Origin: Diprion similis
Taxonomy: Eukaryota; Arthropoda; Insecta; Hymenoptera; Diprionidae
Reading direction: 5' to 3'
Assembly: GCF_021155765.1 (NCBI RefSeq)
Contig: NC_060110.1
Span: forward strand, 16,390,001 to 16,454,000
Length of the DNA: 64,000 nucleotides
Shown here: positions 49,199-62,900 of the stretch, piece by piece
Position numbering within the stretch: position 1 is the stretch's first letter
Layout: each line of letters starts with the position of its first letter
The notes under the pieces: model-generated
What the model was told of the DNA's origin: nothing
Databases searched by the model: none
Seen by the model: only the letters and a program-made list of their open reading frames with translations
Program-made: the position numbers and the translations under genes

Positions 49199-52100
49199 AT
49201 GGAAGAAAATGCCATAGAATTGAACAGATATCTCAGAACTATTATCTTTGCAGAGCAACCACAGCCGGGAAAAAACCAGAACCAACGCAATCCAGATAAC
49301 GTCCAAAATATAGTGAAATCCGATCTCTATCAGGCTCTCTTTCCGGCCTATCATTTCAACAAAGTATGGGGTCTCCTTCCTGTCAGCTTCACTAAATTAA
49401 ACTCCGGAAGATATTGCGGACGGTTGAATTATCTCGAAGTTACTTACAGGTAGTGATTATTTCTAATATCAACTTTACCGATAATTTTATGAGTAGATGT
49501 GTAGGTAATGTAGGTATACTATATTTGTACAATTTCCAACTTAGAATAAGAAATCCAAGATCTGAATCGGTATCTTTGGCTCGTCAAAGATAATTTGACA
49601 CGAGCGCCGAGTGAATCTGCAGAGTTTACTTTTTATCCCGATGGAAATAATGAATGCCGTGCAGAGTTAATCCCCCCGGGATAATGTTTACTCAAATTAG
49701 CAATTTATTACCGCATCACTGCAAGTCGACTGAAATTTGATAATATGATCGTAGTGTGGGACTGCTGTTGCTCTTGATATGCGCGGAATTCTGGGGCCTC
49801 TGGAGAGACCTTCACTACGGTTGGGAAAACAGTACGAGGATGAAATCGAAAACGGCTGTGGTGGTCACTTGTAGTGACATTATAGCGGTCGCTGGACTCG
49901 CGGCAATTTCGATTTTGGGCACGCCTTTTAGATGGAGCAAGATACAGAACATCATGGATCGACTCGTCGAGGTAAAGCTTCTCAGTTTTTCATGACTTAA
50001 TACCATTCACTAGATTTCATAGACGACTTTTACCGGATATTGAGAGTTGAATTGAGAGGACATTGAGATCAAACGATTGCCAACTGTTGCTTGTCATTAT
50101 TTTAGGTGGACGAAAAGCTCGGCATCGTATCGCCTAAAAAGACTCGAAGATTCTGTATAATCATTATGTTCGTGACGTTGATCTACTTCAACGCGCTTTC
50201 CATAATCGATTATTACGTCTGGGATATTCAAGCGAAAAAAATGAACAAACTAAAAGACGGGGGACCGATTAATTACGTACCCCTGTACTTTTTGTACATC
50301 CCTGTATTGATGATGGAGATTCAAATAGCACTGGCTGCGTACAGTTTGGGCCAGAGATTCGCTCGATTGAACAAATGTTTGGGAAATATGTTGAAGACCG
50401 AGCGCCTCGCATCCTTTTTTCCGAACGATCTTACCCCAGGTGAATATTTCCTCAAACTTTTTCATCCAATATTATTAATTCACGCATCTCTAGAGAGTTT
50501 GCATCTCGTCACGCGGTGCGATCTTGAGAATCTACTTCAGCGTTTCCTTCTTCAGAGATCAAAGAAGTCTGTGACTATAGATACAGCTACCGTTTCGCTT
50601 TTGTAATGTCGAGTCTTTGACGATGAGAATTGCCTCTTGTCGTTCGTCGCAGAGGAATTTGATTAGATCAAATCGATAATTTAGCTCAAACCCCGGCTTA
50701 AGATTGTTGGGGATCACTTATCCTGTAATTACTTTATCCTCTTATTACTTCGTCCTTGACGTGGTTATGAGTGACCAGTTTTATAATTCTTCGCAAATTC
50801 TTCTCAGGTGACTTCAACGAACACGGAAAATTCAGAGCTGTTATCAGAGGGGATCTCAGAGGGGAACCCTTGTTTCGAATACGGAAAATATCGGACATAG
50901 AGCTTATCAGAAGTGGTAAGTGCGGTTCAAGATATTCCCTTCAACTTTGCATATCTCTCCTACAATTAATACCACGTTTCTATGAAACCTTCTCGTTATC
51001 TTAAAACCCCTTGTAAATCTCAATGCATCAGCTACTTTTTTCTTTGACTAGACATCTACACGTTGGGAATGCGATTTAGTCCTTTCAAACAAAGTTGACA
51101 GTCACACCGAAACCAAATCCGTGTTCCAAGTTGCAGAGATGAATTTTTTTCGCCCACATTTTAACCGAGTACGTGACACGTTGGTCGTTTTCCAGGCAGC
51201 AGCAATTCCGCGGAGATGATATACGACCTAGTAACAGTCCATTCCTCATTGTCAGACACGTTGCTCGTGATCAACAGCGTATTCGGCCTGCCAGCTCTCG
51301 TTGCCGTGCTCACCTGCCTCCTTCACCTAATTATCACCCCCTACTTTCTGATACTGGAAGCCAATGGAGACCACAACGAGATATTCCTCGTCGTTCAGCT
51401 GATGTGGTGCATCGGGCATGTAGGCAGATTATTGATAGTCGTTCAGCCGTGCTACGCAGCCTCCGTTCAGGTACATCATTCGAACCCAAGTATTCTCCGT
51501 CTGCTGAACTTTTAAGAGCGCGTCTCTTATCCCCAGCCGGCTCGCAACAAATATTCAAGTATCGCTACTTGTGCTAGTAGTTTGAAAGACATTACCTCCA
51601 CACCAATATAACATACAGTTCCGAACAAATCTTGGTCAAACTTGTTATTATCCAAGCCTATACATATATATATATGCATAGCCTCTATTTACGCCAGTGC
51701 AGATATTAGGCCCATAAATTTATCAACTTCCGGCCATTTCAGATCGATCGGATGTCCACGTTCAACCGGGCATTAGAATGTTGTAACCTTTTCGCTTCAG
51801 CTATTGTTAAGCGTCAGGAATTTACGAACGTCTAAGCTCGAGCTCTGACGTTGTAAGGGTCTGCGTGTACTTGCGACATGTACACATCGCAATAACAGAA
51901 TTTTGTAGCTCGAGAATTCCGCTACTCAAGGACCTGCTCCCGTATCATCAATGTCGAGGTTTCTCACTTACGTAGCAGTTTCATTTCAAGGAAACGTCGT
52001 CCGATGGAACACCGCGAGGACCAAGCGAAGGCACGCAGAATAGCGATACTAGTAATTTTCAGAAAGTGGTTTCTTGTCTGGTTACAGGCGAAGGGAACGG

Positions 52101-53076
52101 CGGTCCTCGTGAGTCAGCTGCTGTCGGTTAATTGGGAGCCAGACGTTCGGAAGCAATTAGAAATATTCTCTCTCCAACTATTGCACAGGCCTTTGGAATT
52201 CTCGGCTTGTGGACTTTGTTCCCTGGACAGATCGCTCGTGACTTCGGTAAGCTTTGTTGTAAGAACACTGCCAAGTCTCCTTCAGGTATTACTCGGCAGA
52301 AAAAACAACTGTGCTCTACTTGCAAGTTCGACTTGAGCTTCGGTATTATTGTCCCTTCAGGACCCTCAACATCTGTCGCCTTTGAAAGTGCTCCACTACA
52401 GAGGAACAGGGACGAGGTAGGCAAACAAATACACGATCGAACGAACAAGTGAACCAGCCGCATTCAATGCTTGGAGTATATTTTTTTCGTGCCATCCCAT
52501 TCGTATCTTGAGTGATCACGATCCATCCGGATCAAAAAAATTTTCAATGAAATTCAACGATGATCCTTATAGCCTGGGAAAATGGTGATAACAATAAGAC
52601 ATGCTTAGTTCAATTCTCTCGAATAAAGTTCTTGACGTGCATTGAAGTCAGAAGAAACTGAGATTGTACGAGTCAATAAAATAATCGATAGTTAGGAGAA
52701 ACTGACGGAACGTTATCGTGGTGAATATCGTCAAGAATAATATTGTATCGCAGGATATAATTCTGTTTTATGAGATACTGATACCATGCTGGGATTCATT
52801 CGGTTTATAAGAATCACGAAAGTCTTTCGGCAAATGTCCGATATATAATTATCCTTTGGCAATGAGGCAATTTTTGGTATCCATTTACCAAATGCACGAT
52901 GAGCGATGTTTTGCTCTTTGTTTCAGATCGCAGGAGCGGTGACTACTTACCTTGTCATTCTTATACAGTTCCAAAAAGACGACGACACCAAAGAGACGAA
53001 TACGATCCTGAAGAATGCGACGATGCTGTTGAGGAACGCGACGACACTCCACAACGCAACGGCAAAGCAGCTTTAA
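49199..53076 (+). CDS. Gustatory receptor (seven-helix insect chemoreceptor)
   Basis: Exons 49199-49449, 49755-49971, 50106-50439, 50808-50915, 51196-51470, 52088-52246 and 52927-53076; phases agree; 497 aa including several hydrophobic helices (for example VGLLLLLICAEF, FCIIIMFVTLIYF, YFLYIPVLMM). The RF-x-x-LN motif after helix 4 and the C-terminal TTYLVILIQFQ (the TYhhhhhQF signature of the family) identify it as an insect gustatory receptor, a ligand-gated cation channel subunit of taste neurons. The C-terminal wording is like that of Gr43a-type fructose receptors; that subgroup call is inference. The last 20-odd residues are rich in NAT glycosylation-like sites but lie outside the usual receptor end. 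The last intron (52247-52926) is the second longest; the longest is 51471-52087 or this one depending on the exact borders. A decayed relative lies on the minus strand at 32215-33365. Confidence 0.88.
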
Positions 53077-56000
53077 TCTCTCAAATTCAGATTCCTTCGC
53101 AGTTGTAATTAGGAGTTTCGTACAAGTTTAATATAATGTAATATATGTCACTGCGGCACTGGAAGCGCGGGGTTTCGCAGGAAGAGGAGGACTCTCATAA
53201 TGCGACTGTGAACCAGGCGAACCTCGAGTCGTGTTTTGGATGCGATATTTCCAGGATGTAGTGCTTTCTGCGATACAGAGAGAGAGAGAGAGGAGAGAAA
53301 GTGGAACATTAATATATCCGCACGTTGTGTGTAAAAAACTTACATATGAAACTCGAGCCCGTGATGGCAATGACCAGATATAAGCATCTGCGAGTGCTCA
53401 TATCTCGGTGTTTCAAAACGATGAACTAGATACGTGCATTCATGATGAAAAGATTCATATTCTCGAAAAATTTTGAACGTGAAGAATCTGGGAGAATTCG
53501 AGGAAAGATGTATAGTACATATGGCAGCGTTCGAATTGTTTTTCAAAATTTTATGTCAATCTCTTTGACAAAGGATAATATGTGTATTGGGATCGGATAC
53601 GTCAAGGCAAGTAACAACGAGGGACAGAATGGCGGATGGCCGTGAAGGGTGAAGTGATTTTTCCGAACAAACTTTTTCAATATCAGTATAATGCAGAGTA
53701 ACGTCTGTGCCATTCCTTATTTCTCTCTATTTTGTAGCCCCCAAAAAATGGGAATCTATTCTTATTTTTCAGATTTATAGAGTTCTGCGCAAAGATTACA
53801 CAAAGGTATGTGTTCGGAGATTTGCTTTTTCTCATCCGTCTTTTTGCTTCAGCTTCTAGAAATCCCGACAGTGTATGGTCTCTATATCGAGAGTAATAAG
53901 GATTCGTTGAATACCGGATGCACCAGAGTTAGTACAGATATAGTTTCAAATATAATATGAATTCAGATAATACCGATAGTTGGGGGTTAATAAATAATAT
54001 TTCGAAATATACAAAGTTGGTAAAGACAAGAGCACATGAAATTATTCACCGAATGCAGTCAATGCTGCACCAAGTTGAATTCCATCTATTATATTAACCG
54101 CTGAAAGCTTAATAGACGCAACTTTGAAATTGAAACATCGCTGCGATAGAACAGAGGGAAATACCAAGAATAAAATGTGAATCCAATTAATATCATAGCT
54201 TTGATCTACCACTAGCAGCTGTACATGGAATTATTCGAACTGATGATTGGTACAGTGGTAAAATCTTGTCATCGAAATTGCCACCATCGAATTTCCGGTG
54301 AAATTGAATTACTGTATCACATACAATACCAACGTATCCGAATAAAAAGCAGTTCGCAGTTCGGACGGAAAGTCTAATACCAGCGTAAATAAAAGTCTCG
54401 TTTATTTTACAGCCAATAAATGACTGATCCGACATCGACTTATCTAGATATCCGATCAATTAAATCCTAAGTACTAATTCTGTTGTACTGGCGTCGAAAT
54501 CGCACAGTTTCTCAACATTAAAGAAGCGCACTGATCAGGCGCAAGCTTTGACGATGAATCAAGCCTCATTTGAGTGGCGGGCACCAGTAATTACTGGGAG
54601 CAGCCCTGATTGTCCGCCTTCCAATTTCAGTCCAGGCGTCGCGACGGTAATCAGGAAAAGCCGGTTCAGAAACTCTGATTGAGCGGCAAATAGCTGGGGA
54701 AAATGATATATGCATTTTTTCCAACGATTTGGTAGCGTCGTATCGACGTCACAAAGTGGCCCTCAGCCACCTGCAGGTCCTTTTTATCTCGATCGCGGCG
54801 TGCGTCGTATTTCAATGAACGTATTTCAGTGTTGTCCGCACCCTCTTTGCGCTCCCATTCTTATGAGAAGAGGGCCTCTTAGAAAGAAGCCTCTAGTCGA
54901 GTGTCGAAAGCTCTGTTCATCGGTGAATTGGGTTTTGTTCAGCCATCGACTCCCCGTCCTGTCTTGAGACACACCTCGCGAGCTATTTCCGCTGTGACAA
55001 ACTACCGTGAACTGTTCATTCTCACCAGTTTCACGTCTCAGAGTACCGTGAATGCCCGAAGAAGTTAAACCTGTGATTGCAAACACTGCAGGCTAATTTT
55101 TCTGGTCTTCGTTGCATGGATTTTCAAATTTATTAATCGATCAAATACATCCAAATGTATGGTTTCCGAGTCCACGTGAGTTCATTTTCTTATTATTTTA
55201 TTCTAATGCTCTGCACGTGGACGTGAATTAACTTGAAGAACTTTATTGTGTTAAGTGTTACGCGAAAGTATTAATACAGTGTTTTTTACAAAGAGTCTTG
55301 ACTGTTTTGTAAAATAAATACAGTATTGGTAATAATATTATCTGGATAAGTTTTCTTGACTGAACAAAATTTTTTTTTCGTTTTTACAGAACAAAAAATT
55401 TCTGTTTGCGACGCTGACATTATGCACAAATCCTATTATATGGCTCGTGAAATTATAAGACTTGCTTATCCGTCACTTTGAATTTGTCATTGTACTTTCG
55501 AGTTCAATTTATTTTTATGCTACATTTCTTTGCTGTATTTTATTCTTCGAGTCTTCACAATGGTTTTACCGAACCTTAGCTCCACTTGAAATCAATGTAG
55601 GTATCGTTTAACAAGATTGATCTTTGAAAATGTTCCTCCTAGCCCTGGAATTGTCCTAGGAATCGCAGAAGCCCGATTTTTCCATCCTACCTGCCGTTAG
55701 AAAATATCTGATGGGTAAAAATTTAGTAAACTTCAGTTCAGATTATCGGCCGCGTCGGTCATTGCGAAAGCACATTTCTATATTTCATGCCCTCTGAACG
55801 GTGCATGTCACGTCGGTCTGACGACGCCAAGCTTGAAATACCGCCGTGTGGCATCGTTGTTGTTTTACTTGCCGCTTCATGGTTGATGGAATCCTCGAAC
55901 TGAGATTTTGCTCTGCTAATTCCTCGACCTCAAAATACCGACAGACCACCCACCACATTTTGCATGTACCAATAGAATTTAGAAATTCTCAAATTCTACA

Positions 56001-59000
56001 ATAACGTTAATTTTCGCCATAATTCACCTTTAAATCGGAAGGTTCCGAGATTTGTAAATGGGCGAAGACTTGCTACGGTAATTTGGGAAAAATTTCTCTT
56101 AATCGCGTAACAGCTTGTACTTTGCGTGGTGAAACGTTCGAGCCAAAAGCAGCAAAATATTGCTGCTGATGAATTTTCGGCGATTGGGATTGCTTCGATT
56201 GGCGACGAATTACGCGCGGCGATAAAAGCTTCTTATTCGGTTCGCGACCGGAGAAAACTCGTCACTAATAACCTCGCTGAGCTTACATGTGGCCAATCCG
56301 AATATCCTGGTCGTCTGAGAGCGTAGATACTCGAGATACTGTATCCCCGTCACGTCCTCCGTAATATACTAGAAATCTGATTTATTACCCTCGCGGGGTC
56401 GCCTCGCCCCCCTCCTCCTCCCTCCTTCGGGTTTCCAGGCGTCCTTTATTTTCCCGTAAATTTCCAAAACTGAGACATTGAATCCCTCAGATTTAGTCAC
56501 GTCCTCGACGGGCTGTGATCCAACGGCAATTAATCAGTCCGTAATGTATCTCGATATTTTTTTCTTCCTGCAGGGTGGTAGGACCTCATCGGTAAAAAAT
56601 TGTACGCTCCTGGAACTAATCGCGCGTCCATCGTTTCGGGATATTTGCACAATTGCGCTAATTCGACTGCGTTTGGTCACTTCATTAGCAACCCGAAGCC
56701 GAATTATCACTGCAAAGTTAAATTTTAAGCGAATACGTTGACTGTAATTAAAGTCTATCCTGGAATATCTTGATCAAAGGAATTATATCAGGGAAAAAAT
56801 ATGTTCAACGATTTATTCGTCTTTCATAGATATGATGGCACGACTCCATTGATCCACGTGATAACTCTTTCTTCAATTTTATTTCTTGGTTACCCAAGTT
56901 CGAAATTCACAAACCCTACGTGGGGCTTAGCTGTACCCAAACAGGATTTGTCTTACGGTTCGAACGACGAGGCTGAAGGGAAAGATAGGACACTGACAGA
57001 AACGACAAGCAAACATACATCATCGGCCGTTATTCACTCTGACGTGTAAATAAGATTTTTCAAGACGACCGGCTCGAACGAAATTTGCAGTGAATGTATA
57101 CTTTCAAGTATAAAGTCATTCGTTACATTTTTTTCACTTTTTCACGCCTTTACTCTTCTCTCTAGCACTGCTGAGGATCATTGATTTTCATTATAACGTG
57201 GAACGAGGGTCACCGTCCCGATGTATATACATATATCTTATTTTAGTATTGCATTGGAAAATATATGCTTGCTCCGTTACTTTATTGCTTGGAGAATAAA
57301 AGTCGTTTGTTCGAAGTAGCTTTCTTTTGGTAAGTGAAAAATGGCGAGCCCATATTTTATTCGATGTAGAATTAATCCTTGTAAAATCTGTCGCTTCTTT
57401 CTACTTCGATATTCCTATTCCGGCCACAGTGTTGGTTCATACATTACATGCAGAGATTATTTTATACAGAGACCAGCTGATCAGGTGCACTCGATTAACC
57501 TTCTCCTCTAACTTACTGGGCTCAAGTCATCTTTAAATGAGATAAGAAAATGTATACATTAGCATTCCTCCATTGAGTAGGGAAAAATTAGACAAAAGTT
57601 GTTTCCTTCATTCAATCCCACCGTTCAATCGTAAATTCCATGGTGAGGAACGACTTTCTGATAATTGCCGGATAGAGAATCGCGAAACGTATATTAGAGG
57701 CTTTATACAACTGCGAAGTGAACGGAAGTTACCGGTGTAATTAGTGAAGACTGGGTGGCAATTTACGTCACACGTTGCTTAACGCGGAGCCATTACTTCC
57801 GCCATCAGGTTCATACGTACACGTGTGTAACTTACACGTACCTATAAGTCGGGAGCGATTGTAGGTATCTGTAAAGAACCGAGCACCTCCGCTTTGCCCG
57901 GTAATAATTCAGCAGGTGATTCATTCATTCGGTCTAGAAGTGCGAGGGACGCCGCGACGCCGGGAGAACCGATGACTCGCATTTTCCTTTGCAGAAAAAT
58001 TCCCCCCGGTAATATAGACTGCAGGGTTTTTCCTCCTCACTCCCACGGTGAGGAAAGGATGCGTACTAAAAGCGCGTGACTAATACGAAAGCTCGACGGA
58101 TTGATACTTCCTAGAAAAACGACGCTGCGAAGGAGATTGCGGAAATACTGCAGAAAGAGAGAGAAAGAGAAAGAGTAGAGTTGTTTAAACTCGAAATCAA
58201 TAGCACGCTTCGGAATCTTACAATATTTATTTATTCGAAAATTGGGGTTTTCCTAGTGTCAACAAGGGGATGACTCATCGTTTTGGGGAGGAAAGTTTCA
58301 AATTTTTCTTCTCCTTTTAACTTTCTTTTCTTCAACTTCAACTTCATACTAATCCCGAGTAATTTCAATTATGGTTTAAACTTACCTATCTACCTGACGT
58401 TCCTTGTTTTCTGCTGTTCTTTGTCTCGACGGGAATCGATCATACAAGCAATTCTACGTGTCTGCTCACGATGCACCGTATGCAGGCAACTCCCCACAGA
58501 TCCAAGGGGTTCCGCTGTATATAATTGACCGATGAAAGCCCAATCTTCCCGAGTTTGTGTCAAGGCGCGCTTGTCAGCATGTCGGATATGTCTCAAGTGA
58601 CGTGACTATTCATCCTGTTCCCTTCGTCTACTTCGGCTCTGCTTGTTTCGCCGCCCCGGCAACTGCCGCACCTCCGGCGTACCGTATCCCATCACACAAA
58701 TTAAACTCAAACTCCGCAGACTGCTGGCTGTGTAACATGAAGAAATGTTCTAGCTTCTGCAGGTTTTGTTATGTGATAATCCTGCGGGAAGAAAACCTTT
58801 CCACTTTTTGTCTAATTAAGAATAAGGTTTCACACATTAATAATAAAAAGAGCCGAGCTTCGTGTGTGAAATATGTTGTTCATTTACCTTCATTTTCGCG
58901 ATGATTTTTCAAACATAATTCACCCAGCCGAAATGAAATTGTTTCGAATATGTCATGTTGGTATGAAGAGTTCGGTCCAGGTTTAGAAATTGATTCAATC

Positions 59001-59639
59001 AGTAAGTCGGTATCATCGTACGATGATCCGACGAATTTATGCGATATTTTGCGTAGTATGTCTCCTATACGGAATTTCGTTGTATCAAATCTTCCCGAAT
59101 TTCATTGTAATTTGAAAATTAAATTTAACGGGAGGTTCGCGATGCAGATTTGCCAAAAATAAAACGTACCCTTTGGCAAGTTTCAAGACAAGTTATAAAG
59201 AATTAATTATTAGATTCTCCGTAATCGATAAGGCAAAAGAGAAAGCTGCTTGATTCAAAAGCTGGCTCCACGTATCGAACATCGAAAAAAGCTTCACGTA
59301 TTTCAGTGAACATGCCAAAGAGCTCTGATAGAAACCGATATTCCTATCCAAGATTAAACCTAAACATCAGATATCTAGAAAATTTGGACCAAGACCGTTG
59401 CAATATCAACATACATACATCAACATGCCTTGTAAAAGTATGAAGATCGAAAAAAATCAAGAATAAATGAGCAACCAGAACTACAACATATATTAAAAAA
59501 AAATTCATCCCTTATCATTTTTCACCTCGAGCTTCAAAAACGCAAAAGCACAAAATAAGCACCGAACTGCTCGCTTGTGAAAGTCGCGCCACGAGTTTAA
59601 GCAGAGCTTATGCAACCCCGGATAATTCGAGGGTAACAT
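53077..59639. other. Gene-free stretch, 6.5 kb, with simple repeats
   Basis: No supported coding exon. Simple tracts: (AG)n at about 53277-53299, a C/T-rich tract at about 56399-56425 and a GA-rich tract at about 58153-58176. Frames such as 56126-56326 and 58557-58904 plus have no recognisable domain; the former starts with GTG. Confidence 0.4.
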
Positions 59640-59985
59640 TTCATCGTTAAATCGAAATGAAACTTGAATATGACAACATTATGGAGGAACGCGCAGGCGC
59701 GATTCGCGGGAACAGCGTTGACGGTCTGGCGGACGGCTTTTGCCGGGCGTTTGTAAGGGAGGAGGGAGAAGGGCTGACGGCGCGGGGAAGGAGGGGGAGG
59801 AGGCGACGCCGGAGGAAAGCTTTGCGTGTTCGGGGTTCAGTCTGCATTGCGCATTCACCCCTCGAACGCGTAGCTACACCGTCGCTGCCACGAACCCCGC
59901 TAGCGTCAGACCAACGGCGTCCGTTACTACTTGCTGCTGTTGAGTGATCAACACCGTCGACGACCGACAACCTGTGCTGGCGAAG
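59640..59985 (+). promoter_or_regulatory. GC-rich region with a probable non-coding first exon
   Basis: About 300 bp of markedly GC-rich DNA with many CpG in an AT-rich setting ends at a strong donor, GCGAAG/GTGAGT (exon side ends at 59985). Frames through it conflict on both strands (59657-59947 plus, 59647-59970 minus) and look like low-complexity Arg-rich chance translations. This is what a promoter plus 5' untranslated exon of a long plus-strand gene would look like; the coding part would lie beyond 64000. Confidence 0.45.
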
Positions 59986-62900
59986 GTGAGTCAGAGCTTT
60001 TTTTTACTCGACTTTGATGTGTGCGACTCCTTGTTCGTAGTTCGTTTTCTTTCCCTCTTTCTCTTGGGAATGCTGGAATTAATAATGAAATTATTTTCAA
60101 AGTTTTGTATTTTTTTGGTAAATAATTTTGGACTTTTTGGTAATTTTATAAGGATATAGCTGTGCATTGGTTGTTTATAAAGTTATTATATTCGTTAACT
60201 ACGAATATTTATTCAAGAATAGAAGTATCGAAAGTAATGAAATTTGAAAAAAAAAAAGATTAGATATCGATGCTACGTTTCAAGTTGTTTTAATGTCGTT
60301 ACAAAATTTGTTAGATTCGGGAGAAAGTTACTGAAATATATTTTCATTTTTTTTTAGTAACGAATTTGATAACCAATATCGGTGCAATGTTGGAAAGTTG
60401 AATATTCGACGTTAAAAATATTCTTTTCGATAAAGAAAAAATAATTTACTAGATTTCTAACTGTTTTGAAGCTGCTTGAAATGACGCATCGATGTCTGAG
60501 CTTTTGTTAATAATTTCGGCACTTACTATTTTTGTGTCGTTGAAGAGATCGTTGCAGATTACGAACATAATAATTTTATAATTGGTCACTGCACGGAAAA
60601 TCTTGTAATGAAATTAATAACAAGTATCAACGTTTGGTCAACCAAGCTCATTAAAATTTGTTTCGTTCTTCTTACTGTGATAATATAAGAATTTTCGAAT
60701 TCACGTCTTTTTCCCAAAAAGAAGAGTCAATTAAATATTCTATTGCTCATTGAACTCTCACCGTTTTTATCGTTGAAAAAATGTCTTCCGTTGCCTCGTC
60801 TGTTATCTCAAGCACACGATCGTTAAAAAATTTTGACAGATGAAAGATAATATTACATACAACTCTGATTATAAGGCGTATTAAACTTTTCGTAAACATA
60901 TCGAGTTTCTGACCTTGCTATTTTATGGTGAATTTAATATACGGTGGGTTGAATGCATCAGCAGTGAATGAACACCGCCGGTCAATGTACACTCCGATTT
61001 CATTCTCATTTCACCTAAAGTATAGATTATATACTTAATGCGATTTCGGTCTGCTTTAATTGTTCATTTAATAAACCGTTGTATGCTTTATCCGGTATAT
61101 ATATAATTAGGTGAAATCCAGACTGATTATATATTTACGCCCGACGCTGTTGACGTGATAGTTAATGTATAAAGTTAACACCGCGTGATCTGGTTTTTCA
61201 ATTTGATAAGCAAAGTACCTACTTGACTAGAAGTTTAATTCCCAAAGCGAAAAAAGGTGCATGCCTTGTCACCATAAAAATGTGATTACCACATAGTTGG
61301 GTATAGAGGGATGGCTAATGATTTATTCATATGTAGAATGAATTTTAACAGCCCGTGCAAGGTTTTTAATTTTTTAATTCAACTTCTTACAATTATAATA
61401 GCAGAGTAAATTCACCCAGCAAAATGTCGTTACGTTTTCGGTTGTCAAGCGTCGCTGATAGCCGTCAATTCAACTTGACTAGCTGCGTGCCTCTATGTAT
61501 GCATATACCTATACATAATTCATATGTGTATATACATATACAGTTATATTTTATATAACAGAAGAAAGTTATAAACCGAGCCGTGAACGAAGCCTCATCT
61601 ATCTCCGTCAACTTGGCGCGGATTAAATCGACTTGTTGAAAAATAAAGACAAGAAGAAAATAAAATGATAAAAATTCACCTCACCACGCTCTAACCGCGT
61701 GCAAAGAAAGCTCGTATCAAATATTCGCGAGGAATTTAGCCCTGGGTTTAGGGGAAAACCGAGCGGGACCAACGAACCGTTAGCTGTCCGTCAAAATTTC
61801 ATTTTTTCAACTTTGCGCGTTGTTGCATGTGTCAGTTTTACAGCTTTTCATGCACCGCTGTTACTCCATTAATCATGCCGATCAGAAAACGTTCGCTCAT
61901 TATTCTGATAATCGTACCCGATCAAGCTTTGGCGGGAGTTTTTAAGATCCAAACGGTTGAAAGCTGTAAATTTTAAATAGCTTTTTTCAAAATTTTATTT
62001 CAACAACTTATTTGAATCTCCTACCGCTGACGTTCACAAAATTTTTACCTACCTTATAGACAGACCGTAATTGTTGTTTCGCTTCGTCGACCAGACATAA
62101 GTGGTTGTAAATTTTCAAAATTCCGGAGGGTCCTCGATGCCGGAAATATCCGAGGAAAACCGGGCTTCTCATAACTCTCGGAAAAGTAATAGGATTGCAA
62201 CTTGAAAGCTTTAGGGCATATAGGTAAAAGTGAAAATCCCCTGACGGGTGCGTCTGAGAAGAAGCCCATTTGTCTTTCGCCGCGAGCGTTTCTGCAGGAT
62301 GCGGATATAAAGCGCCGAGGAACATCTACATACACATGCTTCATGGTATGTAGATTGTAGAGGCATTCACATGCCAGAGACGCGTACTGCAGGTGTTGGT
62401 GTATCGGAATACTGACTACCGATATTGCAAAAGTAGGCGAGCCATATTTTTTTCAGGGATATTAAGATTTCGTAAAGCGCTGCACACATTTTTTGCTTTC
62501 ACTCTCATAGATATATTGGTCAATATATTTTGTCGCAGGTGTGCGAGTAATCGTCAAATTTCGTCATTCTTTCTGGAGCAAATATCATAATCGGAATTGC
62601 TGCATGCAGAATTCCATTGGACTAATTTGGAACACCGTTGGTTATATTCTTAACAGTTTGCAATTTCAGAAATATAATTGTAAACGCGGAAGATTGTTTG
62701 CCACGAGCTTTCAGTTCAGTTTAACTGAGACAACTGTATTTTCTGTAAAAAAGATTCCTCGTGTTAAAGGATGAAAAAAAAATAACAGCGAATACTAAGC
62801 TGTCACTAAATCTTTTGAAAATTAATTTAACTTATGTAGTGAGTGGTAAAAATGAAATCTTGAAATAAAATAACAACCGCGCTGAGAAAAAAAAACAGAT

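Noticed and set aside
52132-52452. 106-codon plus-strand frame over gustatory receptor exon 6 and the following intron
   Set aside because: Wrong frame; the in-phase exon 52088-52246 with flanking AG/GT sites gives the family's expected sequence.
59657-59947. 96-codon Arg-rich frame on the plus strand
   Set aside because: Low-complexity translation of GC-rich DNA; equally long frames exist on the opposite strand. Better explained as a promoter and untranslated exon.
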